From positions 91,799 through 155,798 of the forward strand of contig NZ_FOAT01000009.1 of assembly GCF_900109655.1 (NCBI RefSeq): a DNA stretch of 64,000 bases, read 5' to 3'. Numbering within the stretch: position 1 is the first letter of the stretch; the number at the start of each line of letters is the position of its first letter. Source of the stretch: Hominimerdicola alba (lineage in GTDB: Bacteria > Bacillota > Clostridia > Oscillospirales > Ruminococcaceae). The notes beneath the pieces are model-generated. The model made no database searches. It saw only the letters and a program-made list of their open reading frames with translations, and had not been told where the DNA came from. This document shows positions 33,687 through 42,344 of this stretch, in pieces. The translations under genes and the position numbers were made by a program.

Positions 33687-35069
33687 TCATCCTCTCAGGC
33701 TTGTGATATTCCTTACAATAATGTCATGCAAAAGTTCAACATCGTAGTCGCCAATGATGGGTTCAAGGTGAGAACCGCCAACGCCTGAATCGTCTGTCAG
33801 GAATATATAGTTGCTGTTTGTTTCGGCTGCTATCGCTCTGCCGAAAAGCTCGGTGTCGCGGTCAGCACCGGAGGATACAACAGGTACAAGATGTATGCCC
33901 TTTGCGGCTGCGGTCTTTACTGCTGCTTCAAGCTTATCCTCTTTACCGTCATGAGGAGGTGCGTCGAAGATAAGGAAAGCTATCTTGTTGGCGCTCTCGC
34001 TCCACTCATCGTTGTTGGTTATGGTCTCCTCGAGTATCTCTGCAACAGCCTCGGGGAAATCTCCGCCGCCGGTAGCACTCTCGCGGTTGAGGTCATCCTG
34101 TATCACCTTGACATTATTTGTGAACCTATTGCACTTGGTAACATAATCGTCGCCCTCATCGCGGTAGAAGTTAACAGAGAAAGTAGTATGTCCGTCATCA
34201 ACATCCTCAGCGATAGATGCGAAATCCATCTGGAGATATGCTATCTCATCGCCCATAGAACCTGTGGTATCCAGTATGAACATTACCTGAGTATCATCAA
34301 GTTTCTTGCTGTCCATAGCTTCAAGGGTTACCTCGGCAGTGCCTGCGTCGCCCTGACCGTCATCGCTGTCGCCCTTAACTTCCTGCACGCTTTCACCACA
34401 CCTTACCTTTGCGGGGTTCATACCATTCTTATAGAACACATAAGCCATACCGTTCTTGTCAGACTTTGCCATCCAGATAACATTGCCGTCGCTGTCCAGA
34501 AGTTCAACAAGCTGCTCACGTGCGGGCTCTCCATCCTTGGTGACAGTTACTGCTATCCTGTGAGTGGGGTCAAAACCGAACACAGGGAAATTGATAGTGC
34601 CGCTCTTGGCAAGGTTTGTAAAGAAGCCCCAGTTGTTGTTATCGTTCCACTCCCCTGCTGTAAGCACGAAAGCCTTGCCGTCTACAGCGTTATCAGGCTC
34701 ACCGGGGAGTATGTCCTCATCGCCTGCAAGTGCGGGAGAAGCTGCATCATCTGACTTGGCTGCTGCATCCAGAGCCACACCCTCTGTCGTCATTGCCATA
34801 TCCGCATCAGCAGCTGTTTCCATCTTCATATCAGCCATCTCGCCCTCATACCCTGCATCATCGATAGCCTCAGCTTTCTTTGCAGCAACTGTTGTTGTCT
34901 CAGCGGCAGTTTCAGCATCTGTAACGCTCTTTGTTGTTCCCGAGTTTTTTGCTTTATCGCCGCCGTTGGTGCCGGCTTTGTCTGATGTACTTCCACAGGA
35001 TGCCATTGATATGCACATCACCAGAGCAGCTGTCATTGCTGTTATTTTTCTGATATCCATCTTTTTCAT
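33687..35069 (-). CDS. Lipoprotein with von Willebrand factor A domain
   Basis: 460 residues. A lipoprotein signal ends in the lipobox SMASC (cysteine near residue 25). A long disordered Thr/Ala/Asp-rich region follows to about 150, then a small beta domain (about 130-225). A VWA domain occupies about 250-440, with the metal-site start MFILDTTGSMGDE, a variant of the DxSxS motif with threonine, and later DAPPHDGK. VWA domains bind protein partners through a divalent ion. It is anchored on the outer face of the membrane. It is divergent from the VTC/CotH operon, which suggests but does not prove a shared surface function. Confidence 0.88.
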   Translation of the reverse strand: MKKMDIRKITAMTAALVMCISMASCGSTSDKAGTNGGDKAKNSGTTKSVTDAETAAETTTVAAKKAEAIDDAGYEGEMADMKMETAADADMAMTTEGVALDAAAKSDDAASPALAGDEDILPGEPDNAVDGKAFVLTAGEWNDNNNWGFFTNLAKSGTINFPVFGFDPTHRIAVTVTKDGEPAREQLVELLDSDGNVIWMAKSDKNGMAYVFYKNGMNPAKVRCGESVQEVKGDSDDGQGDAGTAEVTLEAMDSKKLDDTQVMFILDTTGSMGDEIAYLQMDFASIAEDVDDGHTTFSVNFYRDEGDDYVTKCNRFTNNVKVIQDDLNRESATGGGDFPEAVAEILEETITNNDEWSESANKIAFLIFDAPPHDGKEDKLEAAVKTAAAKGIHLVPVVSSGADRDTELFGRAIAAETNSNYIFLTDDSGVGGSHLEPIIGDYDVELLHDIIVRNITSLRG

Positions 35070-35410
35070 AGTTGTTCCCTCCGTTATTGTTTTGTCATCG
35101 GATCTGCGGCTCTCTGCCGCTTACATCATATATACGTTTCGGCAGAAGAGTTTTTTTGGTGTGATTTTTCACAAACATCGACCACGTTCCATGTTGGTTT
35201 TGCACAAAGTTATTTTATCGCAATATAGCCCAAGATTCGTAAAAGTCCCGTAAACAATGGATATGAAGTTAGTATGAGGTGAAATAAACGATCTGACTTA
35301 AGTATTTCTTTAAGTTTCATTTTAGTTAAAACGTTTATAATATTGATCGTAAGAGAGATCCAAGCCGACAGCAGGTCGTTTCGGATAATAAAAACGAAAG
35401 GGGTGATAGT

Positions 35411-36079
35411 ATGGACCTCAGACATGAGATAAAGCATGAGATCAATTACTCTGATATGATGACGATATGTCACCGACTGAATGCGGTGGCATATCACGAC
35501 CCTCATGCAATCGACGGCAAATACTTCATAAGAAGTCTTTACTTTGACAACCTCGCCGACAAAGCACTGAAGGAAAAGCTGAATGGAGTGAGCATTCGTG
35601 AAAAATTCAGGATACGGTACTATAATGGTGATACATCTGTCATACATCTTGAAAAGAAGAGTAAGTTCGCGAATCTCGGAAATAAGCAAAGCGCTCCGCT
35701 CACCGCTGAGCAGGCGCAGAGGATAGTTGACGGCGATATCGGCTGGATGCTGGATTCACAATATCCGCTGATACGGGAACTGTATTCAAAGATGTACACC
35801 CAGGGCATAGCCCCAAAGACCATCGTTGATTATACCCGTGAACCATTCATCTATCCTGCGGGCAATGTCAGGGTGACACTTGATTACAATGTCAGAAGTG
35901 GTATGAGATGTACTGACTTTCTTAAAAGTGACTGTGTTACAGTTCCTGTATCGGAACTGATAATACTGGAAGTCAAGTGGGATGGTTTCCTGCCTGACAT
36001 CATAAGAGATGCAGTAGCCCTTGCAGACAGGCGCGAGGGTGCATTTTCAAAATATGCAGCCTGTCGTATCTACGGATAA
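35411..36079 (+). CDS. VTC-domain protein (polyphosphate polymerase family)
   Basis: 222 residues with the VTC fold signatures: an N-terminal RHEIKHEI basic stretch, YFDN, FRIRYYNG, HLEKKSK, a central YTREPF and a late ILEVKWDG with the metal-binding glutamate. The VTC domain of yeast makes polyphosphate from ATP inside a tunnel of basic residues and acidic metal ligands. Bacterial members are often linked, as here, with DUF4956 and CotH genes. It is cytosolic and the first gene of the operon: 21 bases to the next, which starts 12 bases before the third. The 341-base gap upstream has no clear promoter; TATAAT at about 35336 is a candidate -10 with a weak -35. Confidence 0.88.
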   Translation: MDLRHEIKHEINYSDMMTICHRLNAVAYHDPHAIDGKYFIRSLYFDNLADKALKEKLNGVSIREKFRIRYYNGDTSVIHLEKKSKFANLGNKQSAPLTAEQAQRIVDGDIGWMLDSQYPLIRELYSKMYTQGIAPKTIVDYTREPFIYPAGNVRVTLDYNVRSGMRCTDFLKSDCVTVPVSELIILEVKWDGFLPDIIRDAVALADRREGAFSKYAACRIYG

Positions 36080-36100
36080 TATAATAAAGGAGAATCCACA

Positions 36101-36772
36101 ATGAGCTTCAAAGATATTTTTAAATCCAATTTTCTTGAAAATGTGACCAGTGTCAGCATACTTGATATGGCAATCGCCCTTGTGCTTGCTTTCGGACTGG
36201 GTATGTTCATATTCATGGTATACAAAAAGACCTACAACGGCGTTATGTATTCCTCAAGCTTCGGCACTACACTGGTAGCGCTGACAATGATATCCACAGT
36301 AGTTATACTTGCTGTAACAAGCAACGTAGTACTTTCACTGGGTATGGTAGGTGCGCTGTCTATCGTGCGTTTCCGTACAGCAATCAAAGAACCCCTTGAT
36401 ATCGCTTTCCTGTTCTGGTCTATCGCAGTGGGAATAGTTCTTGCGGCAGGCATGATACCTCTTGCAGTTGTCGGCAGCGTGCTCATCGGCGTGATACTTC
36501 TGATATTCGTTAACAGAAAATCCCACAAGAACCCCTACATCGTAGTTATCCGCTGCGACAATCACGACGCTGAAAAGAATGCAAAGGCATTCCTCGACAG
36601 CAAGACCGAAAGATGCGTTATCAAGAGCAAGACAGCACAGAAAGGTCTTGTAGAGCTGAACACAGAGATCCGCCTGAAAGACGACAACACCGATTTCATC
36701 AACGAGCTTTCCGATATGAACGGTGTGCAGAGCGCAGTTCTGGTCAGCTACAACGGAGATTACATGGGATAA
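36101..36772 (+). CDS. DUF4956-family membrane protein
   Basis: 223 residues. There are three or four helices within about 18-140 (VLAFGLGMFIFMVYKKTYNG, then segments around 60-80 and 100-135) and a soluble C-terminal domain of about 75 residues with an alpha/beta pattern. MVGALSIVRFRTAIKEPLD is the conserved cytoplasmic loop of the family. Function is unknown. Its constant pairing with VTC and CotH proteins suggests a membrane partner, perhaps a channel or regulator for the VTC enzyme. AAGGAG precedes the start. Confidence 0.85.
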   Translation: MSFKDIFKSNFLENVTSVSILDMAIALVLAFGLGMFIFMVYKKTYNGVMYSSSFGTTLVALTMISTVVILAVTSNVVLSLGMVGALSIVRFRTAIKEPLDIAFLFWSIAVGIVLAAGMIPLAVVGSVLIGVILLIFVNRKSHKNPYIVVIRCDNHDAEKNAKAFLDSKTERCVIKSKTAQKGLVELNTEIRLKDDNTDFINELSDMNGVQSAVLVSYNGDYMG

Positions 36773-36784
36773 GGACGTGAGATA

Positions 36785-39085
36785 ATGTCGGCAAACAAAA
36801 ACATAGACAGGATATGCGCTGTTATCACTGTGCTGACGCTTCTCATCACTATCGTGTTCTGCAACGGTCAGGCACTTGGTATCGAAGTCAAGGCGACCGC
36901 TGCGGGATATGAAGCAAGGCTTTTTGATAAATCAAAGGTACATACCCTTGATATAGTGATGGACGACTGGGACAGCTTTATCGAGACCTGCGAGAGCGAA
37001 GAATACTCAGCCTGCAGTGTTGTCATCGACGGCGAAGCAGTCAAGAACGTTGGTATACGCGGCAAGGGCAACACCTCCCTGAGTTCAGTAAAGAACATGG
37101 ACAGCAGCAGATACAGCTTCAAGATAGAGTTTGACCAGTACGAAAAGGGCAAGAGCTACCACGGACTTGACAAGCTCTGCCTGAACAATATCATACAGGA
37201 CAACAGCTACATGAAGGACTATCTGTCATACACCATGATGTACGATTTCGGTGTTGATACACCTCTGTGCAGCTATGTGTACATCACCGTGAACGGTGAA
37301 GACTGGGGTCTTTATCTGGCAGTTGAAGCCATCGAGGATTCTTTCCTTGAAAGGAACTACGGTTCAAACTACGGCGAGCTGTACAAGCCTGACAGTCTGA
37401 GCTTCGGCGGCGGCGGTCCCGGCAACGGCAAGGATTTCAGCATGGGCGATTTCATGAACAAGAATTCTTCCGATGATGACAAGGGCGGCGATGAGAAATC
37501 CGATGAAAACGGTGGTTTCGCTCCCGGTAATTTTGACTTTTCAAATATGCCCGATATGGGAGATTTTGACCCCTCGCAAATGTTCGATGGAGAAATGCCC
37601 GACATGGGTGATATGGGAGATTTTGACCCATCAAAAATGTTTGGCGGTGAAAATGGCGGCAAAGGCGGTTTCGGTGGATTCGGCATGGGCAGTGATGATG
37701 TCAAGCTGAAATATTCCGATGATGACGAAGACAGCTACAGCAATATCTTCGGCAACGCAAAGACCATAGTTGATACCACTGACAAGAAGCGTCTGATAAA
37801 GTCTCTCAAAAATCTGACAGAGCAGACCGATATCGAAAACACGGTAGATACCGAAGAAGTCATCCGCTATTTCGTGGTACACAACTTCCTCTGCAACGGC
37901 GACAGCTACACAGGTCAGATGATACACAATTACTACCTGTACGAAAAGGACGGTCAGCTTTCGATGATACCCTGGGATTACAACCTTGCCTACGGCACAT
38001 TCATGGGCGGAAATGCTTCTTCAAGCGTTAACTCCCCTATCGATACACCCGTATCTAACGGCATGGAAGACAGACCCATGATCTCGTGGATATTCGATAA
38101 TGAAGACTACACAGAGCAGTATCACGAACTGTTCAGCGAATTCGTAAACAGCACAGACTTCGTTGCACTTGTAAGCGATACCGCAGCGATGATAGACAAG
38201 TACGTGGAAAAAGACCCCACCAAGTTCTGCTCCTATGAAGAATTCAAAAAGGGTGTTGAAGCAATAAGCGTCTTCTGCACACTGAGAAGTGAGAGCGTCA
38301 AGGGTCAGCTGGATGGCACTATACCTTCCACCAGCGAAGGTCAGAGCGCTGACAGTTCCGCACTTATCGACTGCTCTTCCCTGAACCTTTCAGATATGGG
38401 TTCAATGGGCGGAAACGGCGGATTCGGCGGCAAGGGTATGCCCGATATGGGCGGATTCGGCGGTTTTGGTTCAAAGGACAAGAGCTCCGATGACAGCACT
38501 GATAAGAGCACCGAGGATCCCTCTGCTGACAGTTCATCAGCAGAACTCCTCAGCAGTGTAAAGGTGCTGAACACTCCCGCACCCGCAAAGGCGGCTAACC
38601 TCAGCGAAAAGAAGACCCCAAGCGGCAAGAGACCCGAGGGCTTCGACCCCAGCAATATGCCCGAGGATTTTGATCCTTCAAATATGCCTGAGGGTTTTGA
38701 CCCCAGTAATATGAAGGGCGGTTTCGACCCGAGCAATATGCCTGAAGATTTTGACTCTTCAAATATGCCCGGCGGTTTTGGTGGAAAGGATAAGCAGACA
38801 GACACATCTAACGAAAGCAAAAATACCGAAAAGCCGTCAGAAAGCGAAAGCACTGAAGATGAAGATACTGCCAAAGAAAAGCAGACCGACCGTCAGGGTG
38901 GCAAGATGCAGAGACCCTCGGGCGGTGATGACAAGAACGCAGGCGGCAGAATGCCTCAGGGCGGAGAATTCTCGCCTAACGGCTCAAACACAGCCAACCG
39001 CACAGTTCCTCTGGTGCTGGTGGGTGTATCCGCAGGTGTCCTGTTATTCGGACTGATATTCGCATTCAAGTTCAAGAGAAGATAA
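36785..39085 (+). CDS. CotH-family protein kinase-like surface protein with low-complexity repeats
   Basis: 766 residues. The N-terminal helix (about 10-30) acts as a signal anchor. The CotH domain spans about 55-510: VGIRGKGNTSL, YHGLDKLCLNN, an aromatic-rich DWGLYLAVE segment, and the catalytic-type IPWDYNLAYG. Two low-complexity blocks interrupt and follow it. The first (about 205-310) is rich in DMGDFDPSKM-type repeats. The second (about 510-735) includes five near copies of FDPSNMPE. A C-terminal helix and KFKRR tail end the protein. CotH kinases phosphorylate proteins in spore coats; in non-spore contexts the target is unknown. Both ends are membrane-bound, so the body probably loops out of the cell. 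Confidence 0.87.
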   Translation: MSANKNIDRICAVITVLTLLITIVFCNGQALGIEVKATAAGYEARLFDKSKVHTLDIVMDDWDSFIETCESEEYSACSVVIDGEAVKNVGIRGKGNTSLSSVKNMDSSRYSFKIEFDQYEKGKSYHGLDKLCLNNIIQDNSYMKDYLSYTMMYDFGVDTPLCSYVYITVNGEDWGLYLAVEAIEDSFLERNYGSNYGELYKPDSLSFGGGGPGNGKDFSMGDFMNKNSSDDDKGGDEKSDENGGFAPGNFDFSNMPDMGDFDPSQMFDGEMPDMGDMGDFDPSKMFGGENGGKGGFGGFGMGSDDVKLKYSDDDEDSYSNIFGNAKTIVDTTDKKRLIKSLKNLTEQTDIENTVDTEEVIRYFVVHNFLCNGDSYTGQMIHNYYLYEKDGQLSMIPWDYNLAYGTFMGGNASSSVNSPIDTPVSNGMEDRPMISWIFDNEDYTEQYHELFSEFVNSTDFVALVSDTAAMIDKYVEKDPTKFCSYEEFKKGVEAISVFCTLRSESVKGQLDGTIPSTSEGQSADSSALIDCSSLNLSDMGSMGGNGGFGGKGMPDMGGFGGFGSKDKSSDDSTDKSTEDPSADSSSAELLSSVKVLNTPAPAKAANLSEKKTPSGKRPEGFDPSNMPEDFDPSNMPEGFDPSNMKGGFDPSNMPEDFDSSNMPGGFGGKDKQTDTSNESKNTEKPSESESTEDEDTAKEKQTDRQGGKMQRPSGGDDKNAGGRMPQGGEFSPNGSNTANRTVPLVLVGVSAGVLLFGLIFAFKFKRR

Positions 39086-39097
39086 CTGAGGTGTATA

Positions 39098-39187
39098 ATG
39101 AACAGAACGATCAAAGAAAATTTAGGCTTTATGACCGAGCTCGCTGCCTATCTCACGATAGCAGCGCTGATAGTGATGAATCTGTAA
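39098..39187 (+). CDS. 29-residue membrane peptide at the end of the CotH operon
   Basis: ATG 39098 to TAA 39187, with GAGGTG 6 bases before the start and only 12 bases after the CotH stop. The product is a short basic N-terminus followed by a hydrophobic stretch of about 15 residues (AAYLTIAALIVMNL), enough for one membrane helix. A good terminator follows. The spacing and ribosome binding site argue for real translation; there is no homologue that I can name. Confidence 0.6.
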   Translation: MNRTIKENLGFMTELAAYLTIAALIVMNL

Positions 39188-39202
39188 ATGATACCTGAAA
39201 TG

Positions 39203-39234
39203 CAGGGCAAGGATAATTCCTTGTCCTGTTTTTT
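39203..39234 (+). terminator. Terminator of the VTC/CotH operon
   Basis: CAGGGCAAGGA / TCCTTGTCCTG stem (39203-39228) with a 4-base loop, then T6. Confidence 0.88.
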
Positions 39235-39269
39235 ATGGTCAAACGGCTTGCAGTATATCACGCGAGGTC

Positions 39270-39298
39270 TTTACAATCCAAGGATAATATGTTATAAT
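39270..39298 (+). promoter_or_regulatory. Promoter of the membrane-anchored GH9 gene
   Basis: TTTACA (39270-39275), 17-base spacer, TATAAT (39293-39298). Confidence 0.72.
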
Positions 39299-39353
39299 AA
39301 ATGACATGGGTTTGCAGAAATACTGCGATATTAGGATATGGAGGTATATTAAA

Positions 39354-42086
39354 ATGTTTACACGATCAGTGAAACGGGCAGTGTCTACCGCGGCGGCAGC
39401 TGTCTGGTTATTGAACATCACTGCACCCCTCGGAGTAATGGCGGGTCAGCAGCTTGGGCAGACAGATTTCGATGACGGCGTAGGTCTGCCGTGGCACATA
39501 TGCGAATCGAGAACGGCTGAAATGGAATTCGATATCTCAGACGGCAAATACAAGATCACCATCGTGAATCCCGGCGGACAGTCCAACGGCGGCGAGGACA
39601 GATGGGACTGCCAGTTCCGCCACAGAGGGCTGAAAATCGAAGCGGGTCACCAGTACAAAGTCTCCTACGAGATAACACCCTCGAAGAGCGGTAAGTACTA
39701 CACCAAGATAGGCAATCTGGACGGTGACGTTGAGGTTTGGCACAATATGTCCAACGGCTACGACCTTGATGCTACATGGGACCCAATACAGATAAGTGCA
39801 AAAGAAACTAAAAAAGTCGAGCTTACATTTACCGCCAACCAGTCACTGGACGTTGCCGAATGGGCTTTCCATCTGGGCGGTGACGGGCAGTACACCCCCG
39901 GCGGTTGCTTCCCTGCCGGTACTGAGATAACCTTTGATAATATGTCCCTCATCGACCTTACAAGCAATGAGAACGATTATCAGTTCCCCGAAGAATGGAA
40001 GCGTGCAGATATACTCACCAATCAGGTAGGCTATTTTGCAAAGCGCGAAAAGAAAGCAACTCTCCTTTGCACCGATAAAGATGATATCGGTTTTGAAGTA
40101 GTTGACGATTCGGGCAAGACCGTTTACGAGGGCAAGAGCAAGTATTTCGGCTACGATGAGGATTCTGAGGACACAGTTCATATCATCGATTTTTCGGAAC
40201 TTGATGAAAGCGGAACATTCCACATCGAGGCTGACAACGGCGCAGTCAGCCGTGATTTCAAGGTATTCGCACCCGATGAGGTCAGCGATTACTCGGCACT
40301 GCTTTATGATTCGCTGAACTATTTCTACCAGAACAGAAGCGGTATCGAGATAGAAAGCGAGTATATCAGCTCAGGCGATAAATCAGACCTTTCCCGCGCG
40401 GCAGGTCATACCTCCGATGATGCCGAGATACAGCACACATGGGGATACAGCGCCACCAGCGGCAGGGTCGATGTGACTGGCGGATGGTACGATGCAGGCG
40501 ACCACGGCAAGTACACCGTCAACGGCGGACTTTCACTGTGGATGCTCCAGAATCTGTATGAGTTTTTTGTATTCACGGGAAATGATGATATCTTTGCTGA
40601 CGGGTCGATGATAATCCCCGAAAGCGGCAACGGCTTCCCAGACCTGCTTGACGAAGCAAGGTGGGAGATGGAATGGATGCTGAAAATGCAGCTGGATACC
40701 AGCGAATACGAGGGCATGGCTTACCACAAGGCTCACGACGAAACATGGACAGGTCTTGGCGTAGCACCCGCGGACGATGACAAGAACAGGATAATCAAGC
40801 CCCCCACGACAGCGGCAACGCTGAACCTAACAGCCTGCGCGGCACAGTCTGCAAGACTTTGGGAAGAGCTTGATGAGGATTTCTCTGACACCTGCCTTGA
40901 AGCCGCTGAAAAAGCATATGCGGCAGCAAAAAAGCACCCAGAGATGTACGCTCCCCTTGACGAGAGCGTTGGCGGCGGCGCTTACGGCGATAACGATGTT
41001 ACCGATGAATTCTACTGGGCTGCCATGGAGCTTTATGCCACCACAGGCGAAAAGGATTACCTGAAAGACGCAGAAAAGTCCGGATACTATATGAATGTGC
41101 CTGTAACCATGGGCAGCGGCGAAAGCGTTGACAGTGCAGGAACTTTCGACTGGGGAAACACTGCCGCTCTCGGCACATTTACCGCACTGCTGAATGAGAA
41201 AAAATTCGATGATGCGGACGAAGCTGAAAAGTCGCTGAAAAAAGCGGCTGACCATTATATAGAGCTTGAAGAATCACAGGGCTACGGACTGCCCTACGCA
41301 CAAAGTACCCTCAGCTACAATGACAGCGACAAGGGCTATCTCTGGGGTTCAAATTCCTTTGTGGCAGATAACGCCATAGTCCTTGCATACGCAGCTGTAC
41401 TCAACGAAGATGACAGCTACACCGACGGCGCACTTCAGGGGCTTGATTATCTGTTGGGACGAAACGCCATGGACTACTCCTACGTTACAGGCTACGGCAG
41501 TCACACAACTGAGAATCCCCATCACCGCTGGTGGTCTAACCAGATAGATGACAAATTTCCCAAAGCACCCTGCGGCGTACTCTCGGGCGGACCAAACTCG
41601 GGTATGCAGGATCCTTGGGTAAGGGGCATGGGCTGGAAGAAAGGCGAGATCGCTCCCCAGAAGTGCTATGTTGATTCAATAGAAGCATGGAGCTGCAACG
41701 AGTGTACCATAAACTGGAACGCTTCTCTTGCATGGCTGACAGCTTTCTCCGCACTTAATGCAGATATCAAACCCGGCGAAGGCGGTACCGATATAGGCAA
41801 AGAAAACGACGGCGGCGACGCAAAATCAACAGAAAAGTCCACCTATGACGAAGAGGAAGCCGACAAGAACAAGGCAAGTAACAAGGGCAGAAAATCAAAT
41901 GACGACGATACCGCCGACGAAGAAAACGATGGCGATAAAAAATCATCATCTTCCGATCCCGGCAAGGACAACAAGGCGTTGTATATAGCTCTCATAGCAG
42001 GTGCTGTGATAGTGCTTGTTATAGCGACTGAAATATTCCTCTACAAAATGGCAAAACTTAAAATGCAGAACAAGCCAAAAGAATAA
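39354..42086 (+). CDS. Membrane-anchored GH9 endoglucanase (CBM4-like, CelD-N Ig-like, GH9, TM)
   Basis: 910 residues from ATG 39354, chosen because GGAGG lies 9 bases upstream. The signal peptide covers about 1-30. A CBM4/9-type sandwich (about 32-190, starting LGQTDFDDGVGLPWH) is followed by the Ig-like N-domain of GH9 theme-D enzymes (about 205-300) and the catalytic domain (about 310-765). The catalytic domain has GGWYDAGDHGKYTVN (base aspartates), NPHHRWW and NECTINWNASL (acid glutamate). A charged Asp/Lys/Ser linker and a single C-terminal helix follow (KALYIALIAGAVIVLVIATE). It should hydrolyse cellulose while fixed to the cell. It lacks the CBM37 of the paralogue at 52305-55331, to which the rest is closely similar. 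Confidence 0.92.
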   Translation: MFTRSVKRAVSTAAAAVWLLNITAPLGVMAGQQLGQTDFDDGVGLPWHICESRTAEMEFDISDGKYKITIVNPGGQSNGGEDRWDCQFRHRGLKIEAGHQYKVSYEITPSKSGKYYTKIGNLDGDVEVWHNMSNGYDLDATWDPIQISAKETKKVELTFTANQSLDVAEWAFHLGGDGQYTPGGCFPAGTEITFDNMSLIDLTSNENDYQFPEEWKRADILTNQVGYFAKREKKATLLCTDKDDIGFEVVDDSGKTVYEGKSKYFGYDEDSEDTVHIIDFSELDESGTFHIEADNGAVSRDFKVFAPDEVSDYSALLYDSLNYFYQNRSGIEIESEYISSGDKSDLSRAAGHTSDDAEIQHTWGYSATSGRVDVTGGWYDAGDHGKYTVNGGLSLWMLQNLYEFFVFTGNDDIFADGSMIIPESGNGFPDLLDEARWEMEWMLKMQLDTSEYEGMAYHKAHDETWTGLGVAPADDDKNRIIKPPTTAATLNLTACAAQSARLWEELDEDFSDTCLEAAEKAYAAAKKHPEMYAPLDESVGGGAYGDNDVTDEFYWAAMELYATTGEKDYLKDAEKSGYYMNVPVTMGSGESVDSAGTFDWGNTAALGTFTALLNEKKFDDADEAEKSLKKAADHYIELEESQGYGLPYAQSTLSYNDSDKGYLWGSNSFVADNAIVLAYAAVLNEDDSYTDGALQGLDYLLGRNAMDYSYVTGYGSHTTENPHHRWWSNQIDDKFPKAPCGVLSGGPNSGMQDPWVRGMGWKKGEIAPQKCYVDSIEAWSCNECTINWNASLAWLTAFSALNADIKPGEGGTDIGKENDGGDAKSTEKSTYDEEEADKNKASNKGRKSNDDDTADEENDGDKKSSSSDPGKDNKALYIALIAGAVIVLVIATEIFLYKMAKLKMQNKPKE

Positions 42087-42094
42087 CAAACTAA

Positions 42095-42124
42095 ACGGAC
42101 AAGCAAAACACTTGTCCGTTTTTT
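42095..42124 (+). terminator. Terminator of the anchored GH9 gene
   Basis: ACGGACAAG / CTTGTCCGT, 7-base loop, then T6, starting 8 bases after the stop codon. Confidence 0.88.
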
Positions 42125-42268
42125 ACTGTCAAACCGCCTTTTTTATTTATGCTACACAACCTTTTGACAGGCAATACCCCTCAAATAAAAATTCATTATT
42201 ATATCGGTGTATGAAGTGGTGTGCTAAAGGAATAACCATTCTTATTTGTGTATTTTGCAATTAACTTA

Positions 42269-42297
42269 TTGACTAACCCATCAATATATGGTATAAT
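42269..42297 (+). promoter_or_regulatory. Promoter of the LacI-like sensor-GGDEF gene
   Basis: TTGACT (42269-42274), 17-base spacer, TATAAT (42292-42297), 47 bases before the start codon. Confidence 0.8.
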
Positions 42298-42344
42298 TAG
42301 ACAACAGCAAATCGGACACAGACAGTGACGCAGGGGGCATTGAT

